Assembly (NCBI GenBank): GCA_003533975.1
Contig: DQCL01000270.1
Location: 1 to 7,402 of the forward strand
Length of the DNA stretch: 7,402 nucleotides
DNA from: Octadecabacter sp.
Lineage (GTDB): Bacteria; Pseudomonadota; Alphaproteobacteria; Rhodobacterales; Rhodobacteraceae
Direction of reading: 5' to 3'
The position numbers and the translations under genes are program-made. This document shows positions 1 through 5,940 of the stretch, one piece after another (position 1 is the stretch's first letter; each line of letters starts with the position of its first letter). The notes under the pieces are model-generated. The model was not told the origin of the DNA. It did no database searches and was given only the letters and a program-made list of their open reading frames with translations.

Positions 1-179
1 TGTCTCGCAACAACAAATCAACCAGATACGCCGCCAACCTTCAAATCCTCAAAACACCAGATTCAGTCATAACTCGTGCTCCTCGGCTACACGTGCCAAT
101 TTTTTTGCCAATTTCAGAAGTCCAGGCCATTGTAAAAGCAGGACTTATTGAAGATCAAGTTACAGCCAATTATCGGTAA
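1..179 (+). CDS. 3' end of an unrecognised protein gene (partial)
   Basis: One frame is open from the left edge (first full codon at 3) to a TAA at 177-179, giving 58 residues; the other two forward frames close earlier. The product ends in a helix-like segment (SEVQAIVKAGLIEDQVTANYR from about residue 38), which reads like a genuine C-terminus. I do not recognise the family. Codons such as AGA, CTA, GGA, ACA, CCA and GTA are frequent, which is AT-richer usage than in the genes from 440 onward, so the gene may be a more recent arrival or belong to an accessory region. It converges on nagA. The 5' end lies outside the window, and a chance open frame of this length cannot be excluded. Confidence 0.4.
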   Translation, partial: SRNNKSTRYAANLQILKTPDSVITRAPRLHVPIFLPISEVQAIVKAGLIEDQVTANYR

Positions 180-439
180 TGTGGCACGAATGCGTTTTGG
201 TGCTTTCGTCGAGGATTTAGTTTGAAAGCGCTGAATGCGAGAGGGCGACTTCGTGGGGTCTGAGGGGGCAGAACAACTATGAACTCAAGCCTATGCCCAA
301 ACTTGTACTTAAATTTAATGTACATGCTATGTGTATTTTATGAACGCCTAAGAGTAACATTCAAATGTGGGTCTTAGTAAAAATAATGAGTTACATGCGG
401 TCAAATGGGCAATCTATGGGTTGTTTTACAGCTGACTGG
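180..439. other. AT-rich convergent intergenic region, no gene seen
   Basis: This stretch lies between the converging 3' ends of the partial gene and nagA. It holds only very short open frames with no support. One imperfect hairpin is visible (200-207 pairing with 224-231, eight pairs including one G-U, 16-base loop). It has no following T-run, so it is at best a weak 3'-end structure. I found no convincing terminator for the nagA operon in either half. Confidence 0.5.
304..324. promoter_or_regulatory. TGTAC...GTACA dyad, possible protein-binding site
   Basis: Five-base arms TGTAC (304-308) and GTACA (320-324) flank an 11-base A+T spacer, making a 21-base imperfect palindrome. This is the geometry of many dimeric repressor sites. 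It lies downstream of both flanking genes, so no target promoter is obvious, and it could be chance in AT-rich DNA. Confidence 0.2.
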
Positions 440-1579
440 CTAGAATAGCTTCCTGATTGCGGACAGATCGTCTGACAAGTGGTTTACAGTAAATACGGGG
501 TCAAGAAGCGGGCTCTTGTGCTCGAAGCCTCTCAAGAGTGACAATGGAACCCCTGTCGCCCGTCGGATGGCGTGTGACGGTGTATCTCCAACAGCGTTCA
601 CCATCGTTGATATCGCTTGCGTCATTTCAAGATCAGCGCCGGCCAAAGTGCCATTTTCCAAGGTCAGACGTTGGTCTTTTCGAATGACTGTTCGTCCATT
701 CAGAACGAACCTGTCGATCTTTGATCCTGCCGTTGCCATAGCATCTGTGATGAGCATGATACGGTCACTATTTTCCGCCGCTGCGAGGGCCATCCGAATG
801 GTCATAGGGTGAACATGCACCCCATCGGCGATCAATCCGGCATGGATGTCATCACGGGCAAGCGTCGCGCCGACAAGCCCCGGTTCACGGCTGCCCAATT
901 GGCTCATCGCATTGAAAAGGTGGGTTACGCAGCGTGCCCCTGCATCAAAGAAAGCCATACAAGTTTCAAAATCTGCATCCGTATGCCCAAGCGAAACGAT
1001 CACGCCTGCGTCTGACATTGCGCGAATTTGTGCGGGCGTTGTGTTTTCCGGGGCGACGGTCACCATAACGTTTGGCAATCTCTCAGCGGCGCTGAGGATG
1101 ATTGCCAGATCGTCATCGCTCATCGGGCGGATGAGATCAGGGTCGTGCGCGCCTTTTCGTGCAACAGACAGATGTGGCCCTTCAAGGTGTATGCCGGCGA
1201 TACCAGTAACCCTCTCGGTGATGGCCGCATCTATTGCGCTGATCGCGGCTTTGGTGCGCTCAGGCGTATCGGTAATCAGGGTTGGAAGAATAACCGCTGA
1301 ACCAATTGATGCATGGGCTTGCGCGATCGTGCGCAATGCGTCGACGGATTGATCGTCATTGAACATCACGCCACCACCGCCGTTGATCTGTAAATCAACA
1401 TATCCCGGCGCAATAATGCCCCCTGACAAGGCCTCGACCGGGCAGCCATCGGGTAAGTTCCTGCTCGCTAGGACACTCCGTGATCCGTCCGTATGCACGA
1501 GCAGGGCGCTGTTGTCGCCCTGTATAGTGATGCCATCGTGAACGTGTGCACCAACGTAGGCTTTCGCAATAGTGCTCAT
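440..1579 (-). CDS. nagA: N-acetylglucosamine-6-phosphate deacetylase
   Basis: This cytoplasmic amidohydrolase converts GlcNAc-6-phosphate to glucosamine-6-phosphate and acetate, the committed step of amino-sugar catabolism and cell-wall recycling. The 379-residue length is normal. Visible family motifs are PGYVDLQINGGGG (58-70; the Q-x-N form of the first metal motif, as in Escherichia coli NagA), GIHLEGPHL (129-137, metal ligand Glu133), SLGHTDAD (196-203, His199), VTHLFNAM (218-225, His220), REPGLVGA (231-238), ADGVHVH (251-257) and ITDAMATAG (277-285, catalytic Asp279). The C-terminus after residue 350 is divergent and lacks the usual G-x-L-x-x-G-x-x-A-D segment. The ATG lies inside the stop of the upstream kinase gene (ATGA, four-base overlap) with only a weak Shine-Dalgarno sequence, which suggests translational coupling. 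The motif set makes the identity secure. Confidence 0.95.
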   Translation of the reverse strand: MSTIAKAYVGAHVHDGITIQGDNSALLVHTDGSRSVLASRNLPDGCPVEALSGGIIAPGYVDLQINGGGGVMFNDDQSVDALRTIAQAHASIGSAVILPTLITDTPERTKAAISAIDAAITERVTGIAGIHLEGPHLSVARKGAHDPDLIRPMSDDDLAIILSAAERLPNVMVTVAPENTTPAQIRAMSDAGVIVSLGHTDADFETCMAFFDAGARCVTHLFNAMSQLGSREPGLVGATLARDDIHAGLIADGVHVHPMTIRMALAAAENSDRIMLITDAMATAGSKIDRFVLNGRTVIRKDQRLTLENGTLAGADLEMTQAISTMVNAVGDTPSHAIRRATGVPLSLLRGFEHKSPLLDPVFTVNHLSDDLSAIRKLF

Positions 1580-2469
1580 TGTGTTTCGGTTACTTTCTTC
1601 AGCTGAGTTAAGGCGAAGTTGAAAGCGCCATCCAAGGCATTGCCTTTGCGTTCACGCAGACCGGATATGGTGTCGGCGGGCAGATAGTCGGTGTAATGCG
1701 GGCCGACGCCGCCCGTTAAACACAGCGCGTCACCTGCGTTGAAACGCAACGCCGTCAAGCACTGCTGCAAATAGGTGGCACCCGCCATCATGATGCTCTG
1801 ACCAACAGGGTCGCCCGCGCGTGCACTTTCAGTAACGTCAGGCGCAAACGTGCCATAATCGCCGGGCGTGGCCGTCATACTGAATGCCACGATCTCATTC
1901 GGGTCGTCATGAAATTTCCTGAGCACAGCGCGCGTAAGATCGCTATGCGCTGAAAGATTGTCATGACTTAGCAGTACCGCGCGCAGACATTTCTGCCCAA
2001 TCCATGCGCCAGAAGCTTGATCGCTCACGGAAAAGCCCCACCCGCCAACGCTTCGGATGTCTCCATTCTTGCTTGCCGCCGCAATTGTTCCAGTCCCAAC
2101 AGAAAGTAGAAACCCATCTTCCCCACCAAGTGCGCCATTCAGGGCCGTGGGCCGGTCGTCGGTTACATTTGAGTGTTTGTACGGCAACGCGGATGAAACG
2201 CGGCGTGCGTCTTGTTCAGTCATCACTCCGGCAAGGCCAACATGTGCGGTCGCATCTGAAAGGCGCGCTACGGGAAATCCGCCACTGGCGGCGGCAGCCT
2301 CCACTGTTGCGATCACGTTCTCAATCGCGAGCTTGGGGTCGGAGGTCACGTTCGCGCGGCCACCCTCAGCACGGGCAAGCACCCCGTCCGCAGCTGTTCC
2401 GATGGCAACACGACATCCGGTGCCGCCGCCATCTACGCCAATTGCAAGGGGATGCGATGAATTAGACAT
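1576..2469 (-). CDS. BadF/BadG-family amino-sugar kinase, probably GlcNAc kinase
   Basis: This 297-residue protein belongs to the sugar kinase/Hsp70/actin ATPase fold, BadF/BadG/BcrA/BcrD branch, which includes N-acetylglucosamine and glucosamine kinases. Visible motifs are phosphate-1 IGVDGGGTGCR (10-20), DD (104-105, near the usual catalytic Asp), phosphate-2 LLSVGTGTIA (121-130), the GGWGFSVSDQASGAWIG segment (142-158) and the adenosine-side LCLTGGVGP (249-257). It is the first gene of an operon with nagA, which it overlaps by four bases. The context argues for phosphorylating GlcNAc that enters unphosphorylated, giving the NagA substrate. GlcN or another amino sugar remains possible. An in-frame stop (2473-2475) lies two codons upstream, so the ATG at 2469 is the earliest start, yet no good Shine-Dalgarno sequence precedes it. 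Confidence 0.85.
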   Translation of the reverse strand: MSNSSHPLAIGVDGGGTGCRVAIGTAADGVLARAEGGRANVTSDPKLAIENVIATVEAAAASGGFPVARLSDATAHVGLAGVMTEQDARRVSSALPYKHSNVTDDRPTALNGALGGEDGFLLSVGTGTIAAASKNGDIRSVGGWGFSVSDQASGAWIGQKCLRAVLLSHDNLSAHSDLTRAVLRKFHDDPNEIVAFSMTATPGDYGTFAPDVTESARAGDPVGQSIMMAGATYLQQCLTALRFNAGDALCLTGGVGPHYTDYLPADTISGLRERKGNALDGAFNFALTQLKKVTETQ

Positions 2470-2519
2470 TTGCTATCTATATAAGACCTATTGAGAAAAC
2501 CCATACCTATATGCCCATC

Positions 2520-2539
2520 TTGAGCGTGATTGACCTCAA
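2520..2539. promoter_or_regulatory. TTGAG...CTCAA inverted repeat, possible operator
   Basis: Perfect five-base arms (2520-2524 and 2535-2539) are separated by ten bases, about 50 bases upstream of the kinase start. That position would suit control of the amino-sugar operon. No matching second copy was seen, so this is a weak call. Confidence 0.2.
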
Positions 2540-2612
2540 ATTACAGCAATCATAGCACAAGTGCGGAACATGGTAGGTGAATGAGTTTTTGTAGTGATCG
2601 AACAACGGTTCT

Positions 2613-2640
2613 TTGACGTCATGAAATCATAGCTTATGGC
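2613..2640 (+). promoter_or_regulatory. Possible promoter of the lpxR-like gene with a TGACGTCA palindrome
   Basis: TTGACG (2613-2618) and TATGGC (2635-2640) are spaced by 16 bases and would give a 5' leader of roughly 95 bases before the ATG at 2744. The -35 element overlaps the perfect eight-base palindrome TGACGTCA (2614-2621), a possible regulator site. The -10 match is only partial. Confidence 0.3.
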
Positions 2641-2743
2641 CGTGAATTGGCAGTGCTATGGAATGATTCACAGGTTTACGGTCATATTCTTGCCGAAATT
2701 GGCGAGCATAGGACGCACATAAGAAATTTTAGTTGGGGTAATT

Positions 2744-3655
2744 ATGCGATTTATAGCAATTCTTTGCGCGGGCTTGATGGCTGCTGCACCCACCGTGGCG
2801 CAAGAACGTGAAGCGCTTGGGTATGGCCGCATTTTCACCAACGACTTCTTTGGCGACAATATGGATCGTTGGCGGACTGGGTCCTATGCGTATTCTATCG
2901 TGCGCGGCCCTGAATGGCAGGGCAGAGCGCCGAGCACGCCGGGCGCTGTGCTTGAATATCGTTTGCGCACCGAAATTATTGCGCCGTCGGCTTTGAATGG
3001 CGTGGGGTCGAATGATCGCGCTTTTGTTGGAACACTGTCTGCGGGTCTGCACACGCATTACTCACGTGATGGTGCGGATGTTTCACTTGGGGTTGATATT
3101 GTGGCCGTTGGGCCACAGACTGGTGTGGCCGATATTCAGGACTGGTTCCATGATGTTGTGAGTGCGCCGAACGTCTCAAACACGGTGCTCGCCAACCAAA
3201 TTGACAATGCGTTTTATCCCACCGCCTTGGTTGAAGTTTCCTACCCCGTTTCCATCGGCGAAAACGCGTCGTTCCGTCCCTTTGTTGAAGCGCAATATGG
3301 CGTGGAGAATTTCGTCCGTGTCGGGGCCGATGTGTTGATTGGCGCAACCTTGCAAGATGACCTCTGGTTGCGGGACAGCCCGTCCGGGCAACTATATACA
3401 GGGGTTGAGGGCGAGCGGGCAGGGACCGGATTTGTCTTCGGGGCGGACTATGCTGTTGTCGATGACAGCGCGTATTTTCCAGCCAGTTTCGGAACTGTCG
3501 CAGAAGACGAACGTTTCCGCGCACGCGCTGGCGTTCACTGGCGTGTTGGGGACAGCTTTTCGTACTTCTACGGGGTCACCTATCTAAGCGAAGAATATGT
3601 CGGTCAAACCGAAGGCCAATTCGTCGGTTCGCTGAAGCTGAATTTCAGCTTTTAA
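2744..3655 (+). CDS. LpxR-family (lipid A 3'-O-deacylase-like) outer membrane protein
   Basis: This 303-residue protein starts with a signal peptide (Arg2, hydrophobic core about 3-15, likely cleavage after TVA at 17-19) and ends in LNFSF, the C-terminal Phe typical of outer-membrane beta-barrels. Alternating amphipathic strands fill the body. Family features are TNDFFGDNMDRWRTGSY (32-48; the Asn-Asp pair plus a later Thr-Gly) and VGPQTGVADIQDWFH (122-136), matching the GP...Q...H region of LpxR (DUF2219). LpxR of Salmonella removes the 3'-acyloxyacyl chain of lipid A. The residues after the His (137-160) differ from what I remember of the enterobacterial enzyme, so activity is not assured and 'lipid A modifier' is safer. 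The start is supported by a GGGGT element (2735-2739) five bases upstream. It appears monocistronic. Confidence 0.8.
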   Translation: MRFIAILCAGLMAAAPTVAQEREALGYGRIFTNDFFGDNMDRWRTGSYAYSIVRGPEWQGRAPSTPGAVLEYRLRTEIIAPSALNGVGSNDRAFVGTLSAGLHTHYSRDGADVSLGVDIVAVGPQTGVADIQDWFHDVVSAPNVSNTVLANQIDNAFYPTALVEVSYPVSIGENASFRPFVEAQYGVENFVRVGADVLIGATLQDDLWLRDSPSGQLYTGVEGERAGTGFVFGADYAVVDDSAYFPASFGTVAEDERFRARAGVHWRVGDSFSYFYGVTYLSEEYVGQTEGQFVGSLKLNFSF

Positions 3656-3686
3656 ATAAATAGTTACTGCTCGTCCTTAAAGTGTC

Positions 3687-3716
3687 TTGATTGCCATGAT
3701 TCCGGCCTGTTAACCT
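3687..3716 (+). promoter_or_regulatory. Possible promoter of the Hint-domain gene
   Basis: TTGATT (3687-3692) and TAACCT (3711-3716) are 18 bases apart and keep the important first, second and last positions of the -10 box. They lie about 55 bases upstream of the start codon, in a 115-base gap with no terminator visible after the previous gene. Confidence 0.3.
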
Positions 3717-3770
3717 CTTGCTCAGAACCCTGCACGCAGAGGCGGGGCAAAGACAGAGGCAGTAACGGGC

Positions 3771-4835
3771 ATGAAAACGGGCTTTAAAGGCACGTTCGTC
3801 ATCTCCTGGTCACAAACGGAACTCGATGGGTTCTGGTCGGCACCGCTTGAAAACTTGCGGGTCGGCACGGCATGGTCATGGGCGGGCGAAGCAGTACGGG
3901 TTGACGGACCCGCAGATATTTTACCATTGGGCGATGCGGCTGGTGAGGCCGATATTCGCGCGCGTGCGGCGATGTCCGTGCGTAGATTGTTGAAGGCCGT
4001 TGAGGTCAAGACATCGCGCTTGGACCTTGTTGAGGTCGAGGGCCCAGCACTTGAGCAAAGCTTTACCGTAACAGATGGGCGTGACACGTGGACTGTGACG
4101 CTGATTGAAGGCGCGACACCTTCCGCACGCCTGTGCATGTTTGTCGAGGAAATCCCGCCGCGCACCGCTGACTTGTGGATTGTGAACCACACCGTTGATC
4201 TGAAATCCCGCGACCAGAACGACGATCCAGCCGGTGGTGTGATTTGTTTTACGCCCGGCACGTTGATCCGCACCGAAGAGGGTTTGATGCGGGTTGAGGA
4301 TATTGGTGAAGGCACCAAGGTCCAGACAAAAGACAATGGATGTCAGGAAGTGTTGTGGACAGGGCAGCGTCGCGTAACAGGCGCACGCCTATACGCAATG
4401 CCGCACCTTTGTCCGGTCCGCTTGCGGGCAGGGTCGCTTGATAATGACGTGCCAGACGCAGGCCTTCTTGTAAGCCCAGATCACCGCGTGATGATAAAAG
4501 GCGCACGCGCACGTGCGTTGTTCAACACGGATGAAGTGCTGGTAACGGCACGGGACTTGGTGAATGGTCACTCAATCTACGTGGACCGCTCTATGCGCGA
4601 AGTGCAGTATATTCATATGCTATTGCCGAGCCATGAAGTGGTATTTGCCAATGGTGTGGAAAGCGAAAGCTTCCACCCGGCAAGTGCAGGACTTGATCAC
4701 TTGGGCGACGAAGATCGCGCCCGTTTGTTTGCGCAGGTGCCTGACATCGAAGCAGACGTGAATTCTTACGGTGCCTATGCACGGCGCGTGACGTCCTCGT
4801 CCGAGGCAGCCATTTTGCGTCACGACGCGGCTTAG
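3771..4835 (+). CDS. Hint (hedgehog/intein, Hint_2-type) domain protein
   Basis: This 354-residue protein has an unrecognised N-terminal region (1-155, no signal peptide or membrane segment) followed by a Hint module. The module starts at GGVICFTPGTLIRTEEG (155-171) with the nucleophile-position Cys159, continues through RVEDIGEG (174-181), and carries the block-B-like VSPDHRVMI (234-242, His238). It ends near LPSHEVVFANGVESESFHP (285-303). Hint modules rearrange the peptide bond before Cys to a thioester and can self-cleave. This one has no His-Asn at the C-terminal splice position, so splicing is not expected and N-terminal cleavage is possible. Such proteins are frequent in Rhodobacteraceae with unknown role. 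The ATG is preceded by AGAGG at 3755-3759, an unusually long 11-base spacing, but no in-frame start lies closer. Confidence 0.85.
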   Translation: MKTGFKGTFVISWSQTELDGFWSAPLENLRVGTAWSWAGEAVRVDGPADILPLGDAAGEADIRARAAMSVRRLLKAVEVKTSRLDLVEVEGPALEQSFTVTDGRDTWTVTLIEGATPSARLCMFVEEIPPRTADLWIVNHTVDLKSRDQNDDPAGGVICFTPGTLIRTEEGLMRVEDIGEGTKVQTKDNGCQEVLWTGQRRVTGARLYAMPHLCPVRLRAGSLDNDVPDAGLLVSPDHRVMIKGARARALFNTDEVLVTARDLVNGHSIYVDRSMREVQYIHMLLPSHEVVFANGVESESFHPASAGLDHLGDEDRARLFAQVPDIEADVNSYGAYARRVTSSSEAAILRHDAA

Positions 4836-4870
4836 ATCCAAGTTTATTGGTAAACCAGTGGTTAGACGTG

Positions 4871-4899
4871 TTGACTCAGGTCAGCACCGGTCGTAATGC
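4871..4899 (+). promoter_or_regulatory. Likely rpsD promoter
   Basis: TTGACT (4871-4876), a near-consensus -35 box, is followed after 17 bases by TAATGC (4894-4899). Transcription would start around 4905, giving a leader of about 150 bases. The -35 is good and the -10 is mediocre. Confidence 0.4.
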
Positions 4900-5044
4900 A
4901 GCCTTTCAATTGGTGTTGGTGACCCCCGCAAGGGGATTTCTGTCAGGGTTCGCCCAAAGGACAACGCCCTTCATAGCCCACTATGGGCGCGCGTTTCTCA
5001 ACCCGAACCGTCAGGTGAGGATAAGTTGAGGAAGCACATAACCG

Positions 5045-5050
5045 AAGGAG
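5045..5050 (+). promoter_or_regulatory. rpsD ribosome-binding site (AAGGAG)
   Basis: AAGGAG lies seven bases before the GTG at 5058. It is the strongest Shine-Dalgarno sequence in the window and fixes GTG as the start of rpsD, giving the conserved [11 protein letters not shown]-terminus. Confidence 0.85.
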
Positions 5051-5057
5051 ATCAGCC

Positions 5058-5678
5058 GTGACCAAACGCACGTCTGCCAAGTACAAAATTGACCGCCGGA
5101 TGGGTGAAAACATCTGGGGTCGTCCGAAATCCCCTGTAAACCGTCGTGAATACGGCCCCGGCCAGCATGGTCAGCGTCGTAAGGGCAAATTGTCCGACTT
5201 CGGTATGCAGCTGCGCGCAAAGCAAAAACTGAAGGGTTACTACGGCGACCTGACAGAGAAGCAATTCCGCCGCATCTTTACAGAAGCTGAACGCGTAAAA
5301 GGCGATACAGGTGAAAACTTGATCGGTTTGCTTGAGCGCCGCTTGGACGCTGTTGTGTACCGCGCTAAGTTCGTACCGACAGTTTTCGCAGCACGTCAGT
5401 TCGTGAACCACGGCCACGTCACCGTTAACGGCAAGAAGGTAAACATCCCATCTTACCGCGTTAAAGAAGGCGACGTTGTAGAAGTTCGCACAAGCTCCAA
5501 GCAGAACGTGGCTGTCCTTGACGCCGTCGCACTGACTGAGCGTGACGTTCCAGACTACATGGAAGTCGACCACTCCAAAATGGCGGCGACATTCGTACGC
5601 ACACCTGGCCTCGGCGATGTGCCGTACCCAGTCATGATGGAACCGAACCTCGTGATCGAATACTACGCTCAGAACTAA
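5058..5678 (+). CDS. rpsD: 30S ribosomal protein S4
   Basis: S4 is a primary 16S rRNA-binding protein that nucleates assembly of the small-subunit body and helps form the mRNA entry site. The 206-residue product has the N-terminal S4 region (about 1-90, with [21 protein letters not shown] at 23-43) and the S4 RNA-binding domain (about 92-155, [34 protein letters not shown]). It contains no cysteine, so it is the zinc-free form. The start is GTG, behind a strong ribosome-binding site. The gene stands alone, not next to rpsM, rpsK or rpoA as in the enterobacterial alpha operon, and it ends 30 bases before an intrinsic terminator, so it is probably monocistronic with its own promoter. Any feedback control by S4 would have to act on the local leader. 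Confidence 0.98.
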   Translation: MTKRTSAKYKIDRRMGENIWGRPKSPVNRREYGPGQHGQRRKGKLSDFGMQLRAKQKLKGYYGDLTEKQFRRIFTEAERVKGDTGENLIGLLERRLDAVVYRAKFVPTVFAARQFVNHGHVTVNGKKVNIPSYRVKEGDVVEVRTSSKQNVAVLDAVALTERDVPDYMEVDHSKMAATFVRTPGLGDVPYPVMMEPNLVIEYYAQN

Positions 5679-5702
5679 TTCAGTTCAGAGATCGAAATTA
5701 AG

Positions 5703-5741
5703 AAAGCCGCGCCCCGGAGAATATCGGGGTGCGGCTTTTTT
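5703..5741 (+). terminator. Intrinsic terminator of rpsD
   Basis: AAAGCCGC (5703-5710) pairs with GCGGCTTT (5731-5738) and CCCCG (5712-5716) with CGGGG (5725-5729), with one G-U pair between them (5711/5730) and an eight-base loop. A run of six T (5736-5741) follows the GC stem. This is a textbook rho-independent terminator isolating rpsD from hisC. Confidence 0.95.
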
Positions 5742-5940
5742 GATTCAGGTCACACGGAAATACAACGAGAGCGGGTGTTGCAAGCATCTGTCGTTGCGAG
5801 CGGAGGCCTTCGCCCGCTACTTGTGTTGGAGCGACGGATTTGGTGAAACAGTCGATGAAAGAGGCAATGAATAAGTAACGCTTCTGGTCTCTGCGTCTTT
5901 GCCCCATTAGAAGGGCGGGGACGCAAGACGGAATGGACCG
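5742..5940 (+). other. Leader region of hisC
   Basis: About 200 bases separate the rpsD terminator from hisC. The hisC promoter should lie here, but no convincing hexamer pair was found. A small hairpin with a CTTC loop occurs at 5799-5818 and a strong one at 5892-5925. A minimal open frame (5855-5878, MKEAMNK) has no His, Phe or Tyr codon and no Shine-Dalgarno sequence, so it does not look like an attenuator peptide. Confidence 0.5.
5892..5925 (+). promoter_or_regulatory. Strong hairpin just upstream of the hisC start
   Basis: TGCGTC (5892-5897) pairs with GACGCA (5920-5925), TTT (5898-5900) with GGG (5917-5919) as U-G wobbles, and GCCC (5901-5904) with GGGC (5913-5916), around an eight-base loop. 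The 13-pair stem ends 15 bases before the ATG and has no T-run, so it is not a terminator. A role in translation or mRNA stability is inferred. Confidence 0.5.

Larger units (their letters stand above)
2470..2743. other. Divergent intergenic region between the kinase-nagA operon and the lpxR-like gene
   Basis: These 274 bases must carry the promoters of two divergent units. I see no protein gene. For the rightward gene there is a plausible sigma-70 site at 2613-2640. For the leftward operon I could not find a convincing pair of hexamers. A small dyad lies at 2520-2539 and a larger broken dyad at 2622-2670. Confidence 0.6.
4836..5057 (+). other. Structured intergenic and leader region of rpsD
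   Basis: No protein gene is supported here. From about 4900 on, the transcript would fold into a series of hairpins: CCCC-GCAA-GGGG (4924-4935), GGG-UUCG-CCC (4946-4955), an either/or pair at 4972-4988, and UUUCUCAAC (4994-5002) pairing with GUUGAGGAA (5025-5033). CCUUC (4968-4972) can also pair with GAAGG (5044-5048) at the ribosome-binding site. Because S4 is the classic autogenous repressor of its own mRNA in other bacteria, a regulatory leader is plausible. This is read from pairing only, without energy calculation or alignment. Confidence 0.45.

Noticed and set aside
846..1352. 168-residue + strand open frame opposite nagA
   Set aside because: It is an antisense shadow of nagA with no motifs or translation signal of its own.
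2004..2494. Long open frames on the + strand opposite the kinase gene
   Set aside because: They are antisense shadows of a gene with clear kinase motifs; their products are low-complexity Arg/Pro/Ser-rich and lack recognisable domains.
2668..3058. Minus-strand open frames across the start of the lpxR-like gene
   Set aside because: They overlap a gene with a clear signal peptide and family motifs; their composition is typical of antisense frames.
4817..4828. GCGT-CACG-ACGC hairpin at the end of the Hint gene as a terminator
   Set aside because: The stem is only four pairs, lies inside the coding region and is not followed by a T-run.
4877..4903. Resemblance to the conserved core of bacterial SRP (4.5S) RNA, with AGGTCAG, CCGG and GCAGCC in order
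   Set aside because: The GGAA tetraloop and the AGCA internal-loop strand are missing, the short stem around the tetraloop cannot form, and the segment is better explained as the rpsD promoter spacer and -10 region.
4847..5029. 60-residue open frame upstream of rpsD
   Set aside because: It has no ATG, no ribosome-binding site and no family resemblance, and it runs through the structured leader.
5855..5878. MKEAMNK mini-open frame as an attenuator leader peptide for hisC
   Set aside because: It contains no His, Tyr or Phe codons, has no Shine-Dalgarno sequence, and is not followed by a hairpin plus T-run.
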